A stretch of 64,000 nucleotides of DNA from Drosophila miranda (lineage: Eukaryota; Arthropoda; Insecta; Diptera; Drosophilidae), in NCBI RefSeq assembly GCF_003369915.1, contig NW_022881603.1, forward strand, positions 6,493,249-6,557,248, in the 5' to 3' direction. The notes under the pieces were generated by a model that had not been told where the DNA came from, searched no databases, and saw nothing but the letters and a program-made list of their open reading frames with translations. Shown here piece by piece: positions 44,202 through 54,874 of this stretch (the first letter of the stretch is position 1; every line of letters starts with the position of its first letter). A program made the translations under genes and the position numbers.

Positions 44202-46084
44202 CTAAAACCTAATAGAACTAAGCTGCTCATCCCAATTAGTTTGATCTGGCTTGATGTAAGCTTTAATGGCGGCAATAACGGATCTGTTAACGCGTTCCGA
44301 TGCGTTGGCTTGAGGTGCGTACACAGCCGTATAAAAATGCTGCACATTGTACTTTTTCAACAGCGAATTGAAGTGATGGGACTTAAATTGTACTCCATTG
44401 TCGGACACAACCACTTCGGGTACCCCGAAGCAATGGAATAGGTCCTCTTCCATGAATCGAGTTATCGCCTCCGCTGTAAAGTTCTTTACGGGTTTTAAAA
44501 ACTGATATTTTGAAAGATGGTCCAAAACATCGAAGATACCGATATTTCCGGATTTGCTTCGTGGATACGGACCCAGGAAAGCCACAAACAACTTCTGAAA
44601 CACTCGTTGAGTTTCCTTCACTGGAGCTAATGGGGGTCGTAACGAACGATTCGGGTACTTGGTGCACTTGCAGACCGAACAGCTGTTTATGAACGCTCTC
44701 ACATCGGTTACTAAACTTGGCCAATAATAATAACGTCGAACTCTCTCCAACGTTTTATTAATGCCGCTATGAGCTGCTAGCGACCTTACGTGACTCTGTT
44801 TTAGTACATCGGACACCAGCTCCGTTAGAACCCACAGCTTCCAACACAGGTCGTCAGCGATCTGATCAGCAGCCGCGTGTTCTGCTCGCCGATATATGAG
44901 ATTATCGATCACCTTAATGTCTGGCATCTGTGTCTGGTTGCCTTTAATTTTTCGAATCAGTTCCAAATATTCTGCCGACTTGAAGCAATCAGACTGCAGG
45001 TCTACCAATCCATCGCAGCTGAATGCCGATAGATCTTCGGTGTGCACCCGCGACAGAGCATCTGGGACAACATTTTGGCTACCTTTGCGGTGGAAAATTT
45101 TGAAGTTGAACCCCTGCAATTTGAGAGCCCATCTTGCCAACCTAGAACTTAGGTCCGATTGTGACATTAGCCACTTCAATGATGCATGGTCGGTATGGAT
45201 GGAGAACTCGTGTCCTTCCACATAAGCTCGAAACTTCTTAACACACATTATGGCTGCCAAACACTCTTTCTCCGTGACTGAATAGTTTCGCTGACACTGA
45301 TTCAGCTTGCGAGACATGAATGCGATTGGGATGTCATTACCATCGCTATCCGTTTGCATTAACACGCCGCCAACTGCGGTGTGGCTGACATCGCAATGAA
45401 TGGCAAATGGAATGGTAAAGTCGGGGCTATGTAGGACTGGTGCCTCGCACATTTGGTCTTTTAAACTTTCAAACGCCCTTTGCGCTTCGTTGGTCCATAC
45501 AAACGATCGACGTTGCTTTAGTGTATCTGATATTGGGGATATTTTAATAAATTTATGGTACCATCCAGTGGTTCCCAAAAATCGTCGCACTTGCTTCACC
45601 GATCGAGGCACTGGAAACTCCCGAATAGCAGCAACTTTTTCGGGATCCGTTTGTATCATCCCATACCCTATCACGTGGCCCAGGTATTTCACTTCCTTCA
45701 GGCAAAATTTGCTCTTCTCTACGTTTATCGTCAGTCCAGCTTGAGACAGTCGGTCGGCCAGCGCTTTCAACACGGACATGTGCTTCTCGAAGGACTCCGA
45801 AATCACCAATAAGTCGTCGAGATAAATGAAAATATCATTTCGCAAAGATGGTGGGATAACTTTATCCATCAGTTTGGACATGGTCTGTGGGGCATTGCAT
45901 AAACCAAACGGCATCACCGTGAATTGATATAGCGGCCTCCCAAGCACAGCAAAAGCCGTCTTCTCCCGAGCCCTTGGAGTAAGCGGAATCTGCCAGTAAG
46001 CATCTTTAAGATCGATGCTTGAAATGAACTGCGCTTTTGGAAGTCTACTTAAAATGCCATCAATGAGGGGCATAGGGTAAGCAT
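44202..46084 (-). pseudogene. Gypsy-class reverse transcriptase, RNase H and integrase, unit 1
   Basis: Order from the N-terminal side: reverse transcriptase (AYPMPLIDGILSRL, FISSIDLKDAYWQ, the catalytic IFIYLDDLLV), RNase H (IHCDVSHTAVGG, HTDHASLKWLM) and integrase with an HHCC finger (H...H...CSVCKC). The DDE core keeps VVSDNGVQFKS and NASERVNRS. The first catalytic Asp of the integrase triad is Ala in this copy (LFVAFLGPYP), while unit 2 has Asp. The frame is cut off from the protease and RT N terminus by INE-1 E. The product cannot be made as a whole. Confidence 0.88.
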
Positions 46085-47466
46085 TTTTATACCCGATACT
46101 CAAAATGAGTATTGGGGTATATTAGATTTGTGGTAAAAGTGGATGTGTGTAACGTCCAGAAGGAATCGTTTCCGACCCCATAAAGTATATATATTTTTGA
46201 TCAGCATCAATAGCCGAGTCGATTGAGCCCTGTCTGTCTGTCCGTCTGTCCGTCCGTCCGTCTGTCCGTCTGTCCGTCCGTCTGTCCGTCCGTCCGTCCG
46301 TCCGTCCGTCCCCTTCAGCGCCTAGTGCTCAAAGACTATAAGAGCTAGAGCAACGATGTTTTGGATCCAGACTTCTGTGATATGTCACTGCTACAAAAAT
46401 ATTTCAAAAGTATAAAGTATATATATTCTTGATCAGCATCAATAGCCGAGTCGATTGAGCCCTGTCTGTCTGTCCGTCTGTCCGTCCGTCCGTCTGTCCG
46501 TCTGTCCGTCTGTCCGTCCGTCCGTCCGTCCGTCCGTCCGTCCCCTTCAGCGCCTAGGGCTCAAAGACTATAAGAGCTAGAGCAACGATGTTTTGGATCC
46601 AGACTTCTGTGATATGTCACTGCTACAAAAATATATCAAAACTTCGCCCCGCCCACTTCCGCCCCCACAAAGGACGAAAATCTGTGGCATCCACATTTTT
46701 AAAGATACGATAAAACCAAAGACGCAGAATCGGTAAGGATGACCATATCTTCTACACTGCAAAATCTGAACCAGATCGTATATTGATTATAGCCAGAAGC
46801 AAGAAAACAATTTCATTCTTTCTCGCTCTGTCTATCTCTAACACACAGGTTTCATGGTCGGTTTTGTCAATTGCAAAATATGAGTTCAAGGATCTCAGAA
46901 CCTATAAGAGCCAGAGCAACCAAATTTGGTATCCACACTCCTGTGATATCGGACCTTGACCGTTTCGTGTCCAAATTTCACCACACCCCCTTCCGCCCCC
47001 GCAAAGGACGAAAATCTGGGGCATGCACAAATCTCAGAGACTATTAAAGCTAGAGTAACCAAATTTGATATCCGCACTTCTGTTAGATCTCACTATAAAA
47101 CGTATATCTCAGAATTTCGCCCCACCCCCTTCCGCCCCCACAAAAGACAAAAATCTGTTGCATCCACAATATTGCACATTCGAGAAAACTAAAAACGCAG
47201 AATCATAGATAATGACCATATCTATCAGATTGCTGAATCTGGATCAGATCTGATCATTTTTGTAGCCAAAAGCAAGAAATCAATTTTCAGTGGCTACGCA
47301 GCGCCCGACGTCACGCTCAGACTGATTTTCTGTCTCTCTCGCACGCACTCTTTGTCGTGTGGTTCAATATTAGCGGCGTCTGCCGCAGGAGAGCCATACT
47401 GACTTAGTATCGGGTATAACTGTAGAGTTGCGGTGTCCGCAGCAACTCACAACGTTTCACCTCGTT
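46085..47466 (+). mobile_element. INE-1: INE-1/DINE-1 copy E, inserted in reverse transcriptase of unit 1
   Basis: It has full ends. The interior is enlarged by a second copy of the GTCC repeat block with its flanks (about 46190-46410 and 46418-46600). It separates RKVNGVTVN from NAYPMPLIDG in the RT domain. Confidence 0.9.
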
Positions 47467-48315
47467 GACTGTTACTCCGTTAACTTTCCGGCTATCAAGG
47501 CAAAGGCGAACCTTACCTGGCTTACGCACAATTACTACCGGGGAAGACCACGGGCTATCTGATTCTTCAATCACCCCATGGCCTAACATTCGGTCCAACT
47601 CTTCGTATATACATTTTTCGACTGCAGGCGACACTGCGTAGTGGCGTTGTTTTATGGGCCGAGTCTCTGAAATTTCTATGTCATGTGTAAGCCAGTTTGT
47701 CTTTCCTAATCCTTTTTCGGCAAACGAAGGGAACATCTGTACTATCGCTACTAGTGCCTTCTGCTGTAATTCCGACAAAGGTATTTGCATCGGGTTGTCA
47801 AAGTTTATAGCCGCCAAACAGTTATTATTCGCTTTGCTCATTAAGAAGAACGGCAGTAGATTAAAGCTTCTCCAAAAGTCTATTCCTAGATATAACTCCT
47901 GCGATAACGATGGTACAAGATAAAGGCATATTCGTTTGGAATTTCCACGAAAGCAAATGAGTGTGGAGATCCTACCTAGAATAACTTGCTTTTTCCCATA
48001 TGCGGTTCGCACGGCTGACTTCATCGGCTTGACCTCAGGGTTTGTTCGAGCTAACTCTTCTGCAAATTTACCCCCAAGGCAGCTGATTGAGGCGCCTGTG
48101 TCCATTAATCCACTTATCGTCTTGCCAAACAGAGTGACATTGGCGTAGGGTCGAAGATCAGATATATTACTAATAACAGAGGCTAATAATGCTCTGCGCG
48201 CATTTTTACTCTGCGTGCGGAACAGCTTGCTACGCTTACAGTCTCGAGTTTTGCTAGGCGCAGGGGTCGTTTCCTGGTCGTCGTCCTGTACTGGTATCAT
48301 AGTGGTCGTAATCAT
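47467..48315 (-). pseudogene. Protease and N-terminal reverse transcriptase, unit 1
   Basis: A retropepsin with the active-site motif LMDTGASISCLGG is followed by YLGIDFWRSF and the RT N terminus (KQRHYAVSPAVEKCIYEELD, then VIEESDSPWSSPVVIVRKPG). INE-1 E follows at once and disrupts the RT fingers region. The open frame runs a further 21 codons into INE-1 before stopping. Confidence 0.85.
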
Positions 48316-48353
48316 GTCAGGAGGTAGGGGGAGTGAGCTTGACGTAGCCCCGG

Positions 48354-48629
48354 TTACTCCGTATTCGTCGCCTTCGACACTAATTTGCGTGCACTCGATA
48401 TCGGTGCACGAGCCAACTCGTTTTTTGACGAGCTACATTTTCGGCACGATGGTTTATATGTGTCCCGCTTACCACATCCATAACAGAATACTTTACGCTC
48501 TGCTTCGCACTCTTGATATCGGTGGCCTTGTTTATTGCAATTCCAGCAAGAAAGCGTCATCGCGTCGATATCAAAAGCGTCAGCTTCTTCCGAATCGGCT
48601 TCTGCCAGACCTTCTGTCTGGATGGACAT
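48354..48629 (-). CDS. Nucleocapsid zinc-knuckle frame, unit 1
   Basis: It overlaps the end of the gag frame in the -1 phase. It encodes CWNCNKQGHRYQEC, a CCHC knuckle, followed by a cysteine-rich second finger (CYGCGKRDTYKPSC). The overlap suggests either a -1 ribosomal frameshift or a fixed 1-bp indel shared by both units. The frame closes before the protease frame begins, which favours decay in the source copy. Confidence 0.7.
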   Translation of the reverse strand: MSIQTEGLAEADSEEADAFDIDAMTLSCWNCNKQGHRYQECEAERKVFCYGCGKRDTYKPSCRKCSSSKNELARAPISSARKLVSKATNTE

Positions 48630-49966
48630 TTCGTTCCATCAAATCGTCGAGTAGCCGGGTTTGGCTTAGCAGTATTTTCGATGAACCTTTCACGCTTGCG
48701 GACCACTTGTCGCAACTGCACAATGTTCGGTATGGGCACATATAAAATCTCATGTTGTATCTCATTGAGCAGATTTGCTCGCAACACCTCTAACAAGGAC
48801 TGCTCGGTCATCGGCTGCACGAGCTTGTCTGCAAGCGCCACTATGGCCTCATAAAAACTGTCAAACGGTTCGTTGACTTTCTGCTTCCTCTGGGTGATCG
48901 CGGTTCTGATTTCTAAATCTGTTCTGCCGTCCGAAAACTGCGATCTCAGAGTAATACAGAGATCAATCCAGCGCACTCTTGGTACGCTTTTATGATACCT
49001 CCAGTACCATTCACCCGCGCTTCCTTCGAACAGGTTGCTCGCGTAGCGAGATAACAATTCAAAATTGCTATCTAATGTCTGGCTGGTCAGAGCTTCGACG
49101 CGATACAAAAAATCATCTATTGACATAGAGGAGCGCCCTGAGAATCTCAACTTCCAGTTCGCGATTATCTGACTAATCCGATCCGCGCGCAACTGATGTG
49201 ATTGCTGCGACTCGGGTGGGGCTGACAAGTTAGTCGGTCGCTCGGACGCTGAGTTTGGTAATGCTGCGTTTTCCCTGGCGGATAACCTAAAGAGTTGCTC
49301 AAAGGATTGATTTGACCTAACGGGAGAGGACTGCCTATGGGCTGGGTGTACCCTTTCCGTTGGAACTGGACCTGCATTCTGGAGCGACAATCTTTGAAAC
49401 CCCGCTTCAATCGCGTTAGCTAGCATTTGAGTGTGCTGTGCTAGTGCGGCTGTCACTGCGTCCGCAATGGTCTGTTGCAAGCTACCATCCGTGGCTGGCA
49501 GACCCGTTCGAGCTGCTGAAGCTGACACCAATGCTGCCGCAGAATTTGGCGGTTGGCCTCTAGGACGATCTGGAGCGGCCATTGGACCGGACACACTAGG
49601 CCCTTCGGGTTGGCTAACACTTCGGACCCCACTCTGCATATTGGCAGCGGATAATTGGTTTTGCTGTGATTTAAGTGTTTTCGAACGGGATCTGGTCACT
49701 GAAACTGCCCCTCGTTGGTTGCCTGAGGCTTGAGCTGCTTCTAGTTCTTCTGCCAAATTAAGGGTCGATTTGCTCAGCGCAGTTCTGCACACTGGACAGA
49801 CTTTCTTATTTCCTGAACGTGCACTAAAGCAGGTGTGATGGAAATAATGGTTACAGCTGGTAGCTAATAGTTGGCCTGGGTATTCGACTTCTTGCGTGCA
49901 TACACAGCAAACGGTTTCGCTCTCTTTTGGCTGAATCCTATAATCCGGGCTTCGGTCTACCGGCAT
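48557..49966 (-). CDS. Gag with an N-terminal RING-H2 finger, unit 1
   Basis: The 469-residue frame starts at ATG 49966. Residues 20-60 form a perfect C3H2C3 RING pattern: C20, C23, C38, H40, H43, C46, C57, C60. A low-complexity Ser/Gln/Ala linker follows. A Ty3/Gypsy Gag (retrotrans_gag) core comes next: SIDDFLYRVEALTSQTLD, then WYWRYHKSVPRVRW and FDSFYEAIVALADKL. RING-H2 domains usually act as E3 ubiquitin ligases or zinc scaffolds, so this Gag may recruit a ubiquitin-conjugating enzyme. Function is inferred from the motif only. The zinc knuckles lie in an overlapping frame (48629-48354). Confidence 0.85.
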   Translation of the reverse strand: MPVDRSPDYRIQPKESETVCCVCTQEVEYPGQLLATSCNHYFHHTCFSARSGNKKVCPVCRTALSKSTLNLAEELEAAQASGNQRGAVSVTRSRSKTLKSQQNQLSAANMQSGVRSVSQPEGPSVSGPMAAPDRPRGQPPNSAAALVSASAARTGLPATDGSLQQTIADAVTAALAQHTQMLANAIEAGFQRLSLQNAGPVPTERVHPAHRQSSPVRSNQSFEQLFRLSARENAALPNSASERPTNLSAPPESQQSHQLRADRISQIIANWKLRFSGRSSMSIDDFLYRVEALTSQTLDSNFELLSRYASNLFEGSAGEWYWRYHKSVPRVRWIDLCITLRSQFSDGRTDLEIRTAITQRKQKVNEPFDSFYEAIVALADKLVQPMTEQSLLEVLRANLLNEIQHEILYVPIPNIVQLRQVVRKRERFIENTAKPNPATRRFDGTKCPSRQKVWQKPIRKKLTLLISTR

Positions 49967-50039
49967 TGTAAAGTTATCCTATATATTAACTAGCTTTAAG
50001 CACGTTCCTATAAATCTAGTTCAGACAAATATTAACAAA

Positions 50040-50321
50040 AACGAGGGGGAACGTTGTGAGTTGCTGCGGACACCGCAACTCTACGGTTATACCCGATACT
50101 AAGTCAGTATAACTCTCCTCCGGCAGACGCCGCTAATATTAAACGACACGACAAAGAGTGCGTGCGAGAGAGACAGAAAATCAGTCTGAGCGTGACGTCG
50201 GGCGCTGCGTAGCCACTGAAAATTGATTTCTTGCTTTTGGCTACAAAAATGATCCGATCTCATCCAGATTCAGCAATCTGATAGATATGGTCATTATCTA
50301 TGATTCTGAGTTTTTAGTTTT
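50040..50321 (-). mobile_element. INE-1: INE-1/DINE-1 partial copy in unit 1
   Basis: The hairpin end (CGAGGGGGAACGTTGTGAG) and about 280 bp are identical in layout to copy G. It is cut at the duplication junction, so it is a copied fragment and not a separate insertion. Confidence 0.9.
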
Positions 50322-50446
50322 CACTTCACGACTTCGAAGGTTGTACTGCTGTTCGTTTCGTTGGCGTTGTTTTTGTATTGTTCGTTGGGCTGTTTTTCGA
50401 ATCACATCAAACGAATCTTCCCGACCAAAACTCACGGTACGATCTT

Positions 50447-52329
50447 CTAAAACCTAATAGAACTAAGCTGCTCATCCCAATTAGTTTGATCTGGCTTGAT
50501 GTAAGCTTTAATGGCGGCAATAACGGATCTGTTAACGCGTTCCGATGCGTTGGCTTGAGGTGCGTACACAGCCGTATAAAAATGCTGCACATTGTACTTT
50601 TTCAACAGCGAATTGAAGTGATGGGACTTAAATTGTACTCCATTGTCGGACACAACCACTTCGGGTACCCCGAAGCAATGGAATAGGTCCTCTTCCATGA
50701 ATCGAGTTATCGCCTCCGCTGTAAAGTTCTTTACGGGTTTTAAAAACTGATATTTTGAAAGATGGTCCAAAACATCGAAGATACCGATATTTCCGGATTT
50801 GCTTCGTGGATACGGACCCAGGAAATCCACAAACAACTTCTGAAACACTCGTTGAGTTTCCTTCACTGGAGCTAATGGGGGTCGTAACGAACGATTCGGG
50901 TACTTGGTGCACTTGCAGACCGAACAGCTGTTTATGAACGCTCTCACATCGGTTACTAAACTTGGCCAATAATAATATCGTCGAACTCTCTCCAACGTTT
51001 TATTAATGCCGCTATGAGCTGCTAGCGACCTTACGTGACTCTGTTTTAGTACATCGGACACCAGCTCCGTTAGAACCCACAGCTTCCAACACAGGTCGTC
51101 AGCGATCTGATCAGCAGCCGCGTGTTCTGCTCGCCGATATATGAGATTATCGATCACCTTAATGTCTGGCATCTGTGTCTGGTTGCCTTTAATTTTTCGA
51201 ATCAGTTCCAAATATTCTGCCGACTTGAAGCAATCAGACTGCAGGTCTACCAATCCATCGCAGCTGAATGCCGATAGATCTTCGGTGTGCACCCGCGACA
51301 GAGCATCTGGGACAACATTTTGGCTACCTTTGCGGTGGAAAATTTTGAAGTTGAACCCCTGCAATTTGAGAGCCCATCTTGCCAACCTAGAACTTAGGTC
51401 CGATTGTGACATTAGCCACTTCAATGATGCATGGTCGGTATGGATGGAGAACTCGTGTCCTTCCACATAAGCTCGAAACTTCTTAACACACATTATGGCT
51501 GCCAAACACTCTTTCTCCGTGACTGAATAGTTTCGCTGACACTGATTCAGCTTGCGAGACATGAATGCGATTGGGATGTCATTACCATCGCTATCCGTTT
51601 GCATTAACACGCCGCCAACTGCGGTGTGGCTGACATCGCAATGAATGGCAAATGGAATGGTAAAGTCGGGGCTATGTAGGACTGGTGCCTCGCACATTTG
51701 GTCTTTTAAACTTTCAAACGCCCTTTGCGCTTCGTTGGTCCATACAAACGATCGACGTTGCTTTAGTGTATCTGATATTGGGGATATTTTAATAAATTTA
51801 TGGTACCATCCAGTGGTTCCCAAAAATCGTCGCACTTGCTTCACCGATCGAGGCACTGGAAACTCCCGAATAGCAGCAACTTTTTCGGGATCCGTTTGTA
51901 TCATCCCATACCCTATCACGTGGCCCAGGTATTTCACTTCCTTCAGGCAAAATTTGCTCTTCTCTACGTTTATCGTCAGTCCAGCTTGAGACAGTCGGTC
52001 GGCCAGCGCTTTCAACACGGACATGTGCTTCTCGAAGGACTCCGAAATCACCAATAAGTCGTCGAGATAAATGAAAATCTCATTTCGCAAAGATGGTGGG
52101 ATAACTTTATCCATCAGTTTGGACATGGTCTGTGGGGCATTGCATAAACCAAACGGCATCACCGTGAATTGATATAGCGGCCTCCCAAGCACAGCAAAAG
52201 CCGTCTTCTCCCGAGCCCTTGGAGTAAGCGGAATCTGCCAGTAAGCATCTTTAAGATCGATGCTTGAAATGAACTGCGCTTTTGGAATTCTACTTAAAAT
52301 GCCATCAATGAGGGGCATAGGGTAAGCAT
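50447..52329 (-). pseudogene. Gypsy-class reverse transcriptase, RNase H and integrase, unit 2
   Basis: It has the same domains as in unit 1. The integrase catalytic Asp is present here (LFVDFLGPYP), the RT catalytic motif is IFIYLDDLLV, and RNase H and the HHCC finger are intact. It is still severed from the RT N terminus by INE-1 F. Confidence 0.88.
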
Positions 52330-53711
52330 TTTTATACCCGATACTCAAAATGAGTATTGGGGTATATTAGATTTGTGGTAAAAGTGGATGTGTGTAACGT
52401 CCAGAAGGAATCGTTTCCGACCCCATAAAGTATATATATTTTTGATCAGCATCAATAGCCGAGTCGATTGAGCCCTGTCTGTCTGTCCGTCTGTCCGTCC
52501 GTCCGTCTGTCCGTCTGTCCGTCCGTCTGTCCGTCCGTCCGTCCGTCCGTCCGTCCCCTTCAGCGCCTAGTGCTCAAAGACTATAAGAGCTAGAGCAACG
52601 ATGTTTTGGATCCAGACTTCTGTGATATGTCACTGCTACAAAAATATTTCAAAAGTATAAAGTATATATATTCTTGATCAGCATCAATAGCCGAGTCGAT
52701 TGAGCCCTGTCTGTCTGTCCGTCTGTCCGTCCGTCCGTCTGTCCGTCTGTCCGTCCGTCCGTCCGTCCGTCCGTCCGTCCGTCCGTCCCCTTCAGCGCCT
52801 AGTGCTCAAAGACTATAAGAGCTAGAGCAACGATGTTTTGGATCCAGACTTCTGTGATATGTCACTGCTACAAAAATATTTCAAAACTTCGCCCCGCCCA
52901 CTTCCGCCCCCACAAAGGACGAAAATCTGTGGCATCCACATTTTTAAAGATACGATAAAACCAAAGACGCAGAATCGGTGAGGATGACCATATCTTCTAC
53001 ACTGCAAAATCTGAACCAGATCGTATAATGATTATAGCCAGAAGCAAGAAAACAATTTCATTCTTTCTCGCTCTGTCTCTCTCTAACACACAGGTTTCAT
53101 GGTCGGTTTTGTCAATTGCAAAATATGAGTTCAAGGATCTCAGAACCTATAAGAGCCAGAGCAACCAAATTTGGTATCCACACTCCTGTGATATCGGACC
53201 TTGACCGTTTCGTGTCCAAATTTCACCACACCCCCTTCCGCCCCCGCAAAGGACGAAAATCTGGGGCATCCACAAATCTCAGAGACTATTAAAGCTAGAG
53301 TAACCAAATTTGATATCCGCACTTCTGTTAGATCTCACTATAAAACGTATATCTCAGAATTTCGCCCCACCCCCTTCCGCCCCCACAAAAGACAAAAATC
53401 TGTTGCATCCACAATATTGCACATTCGAGAAAACTAAAAACGCAGAATCATAGATAATGACCATATCTATCAGATTGCTGAGTCTGGATCAGATCGGATC
53501 ATTTTTGTAGCCAAAAGCAAGAAATCAATTTTCAGTGGCTACGCAGCGCCCGACGTCACGCTCAGACTGATTTTCTGTCTCTCTCGCACGCACTCTTTGT
53601 CGTGTGGTTCAATATTAGCGGCGTCTGCCGCAGGAGAGCCATACTGACTTAGTATCGGGTATAACTGTAGAGTTGCGGTGTCCGCAGCAACTCACAACGT
53701 TTCACCTCGTT
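52330..53711 (+). mobile_element. INE-1: INE-1/DINE-1 copy F, in reverse transcriptase of unit 2
   Basis: At the same site and with the same doubled GTCC block as copy E, offset 6,245 bp. It was therefore copied by the duplication and did not insert independently. Confidence 0.9.
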
Positions 53712-54560
53712 GACTGTTACTCCGTTAACTTTCCGGCTATCAAGGCAAAGGCGAACCTTACCTGGCTTACGCACAATTACTACCGGGGAAGACCACGGGC
53801 TATCTGATTCTTCAATCACCCCATGGCCTAACATTCGGTCCAACTCTTCGTATATACATTTTTCGACTGCAGGCGACACTGCGTAGTGGCGTTGTTTTAT
53901 GGGCCGAGTCTCTGAAATTTCTATGTCATGTGTAAGCCAGTTTGTCTTTCCTAATCCTTTTTCGGCAAACGAAGGGAACATCTGTACTATCGCTACTAGT
54001 GCCTTCTGCTGTAATTCCGACAAAGGTATTTGCATCGGGTTGTCAAAGTTTATAGCCGCCAAACAGTTATTATTCGCTTTGCTCATTAAGAAGAACGGCA
54101 GTAGATTAAAGCTTCTCCAAAAGTCTATTCCTAGATATAACTCCTGCGATAACGATGGTACAAGATAAAGGCATATTCGTTTGGAATTTCCACGAAAGCA
54201 AATGAGTGTGGAGATCCTACCTAGAATAAATTGCTTTTTCCCATATGCGGTTCGCACGGCTGACTTCATCGGCTTGACCTCAGGGGTTGTTCGAGCTAAC
54301 TCTTCTGCAAATTTACCCCCAAGGCAGCTGATTGAGGCGCCTGTGTCCATTAATCCACTTATCGTCTTGCCAAACAGAGTGACATTGGCGTAGGGTCGAA
54401 GATCAGATATATTACTAATAACAGAGGCTAATAATGCTCTGCGCGCATTTTTACTCTGCGTGCGGAACAGCTTGCTACGCTTACGGTCTCGAGTTTTGCT
54501 AGGCGCAGGGGTCGTTTCCTGGTCGTCGTCCTGTACTGGTATCATAGTGGTCGTAATCAT
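53712..54560 (-). pseudogene. Protease and N-terminal reverse transcriptase, unit 2
   Basis: Same content as 47467-48315, with a few substitutions (for example RKRSKLF for CKRSKLF, and KKQFILG for KKQVILG). The DTGAS active site is kept. The frame is broken by INE-1 F. Confidence 0.85.
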
Positions 54561-54661
54561 GTCAGGAGGTAGGGGGAGTGAGCTTGACGTAGCCCCGGTT
54601 ACTCCGTATTCGTCGCCTTCGACACTAATTTGCGTGCACTCGATATCGGTGCACGAGCCAA

Positions 54662-54874
54662 CTAGTTTTTTGACGAGCTACATTTTCGGCACGATGGTTT
54701 ATATGTGTCCCGCTTACCACATCCATAACAGAATACTTTACGCTCTGCTTCGCACTCTTGATATCGGTGGCCTTGTTTATTGCAATTCCAGCAAGAAAGC
54801 GTCATCGCGTCGATATCAAAAGCGTCAGCTTCTTCCGAATCGGCTTCTGCCAGACCTTCTGTCTGGATGGACAT
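54662..54874 (-). pseudogene. Nucleocapsid zinc-knuckle frame, unit 2, with a new stop
   Basis: Same knuckles as unit 1, but the frame ends 21 codons earlier. A single base change after SSSKN makes a TAG where unit 1 has a Glu codon. Confidence 0.7.

Larger units (their letters stand above)
44077..50321 (-). repeat. Tandem duplication unit 1 (6,245 bp)
   Basis: Contains integrase, RNase H, reverse transcriptase (with INE-1 E), protease, gag and 282 bp of an INE-1 end. Every reading frame recurs exactly 6,245 bp further right in unit 2. At the junction (50321/50322) INE-1 sequence passes directly into CACTTCACGACTTCGAAGG, which in unit 1 is ordinary integrase sequence at 44077. Confidence 0.93.

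Noticed and set aside
48215-48745. 176-codon plus-strand frame, repeated at 54460-54990
   Set aside because: Antisense of nucleocapsid/protease coding sequence; repeated only because the unit is duplicated.
48557-49966. Host RING-finger (E3 ligase) gene
   Set aside because: The same frame contains a Ty3/Gypsy Gag core, is followed by zinc knuckles and protease, and is duplicated with the element; it is Gag.
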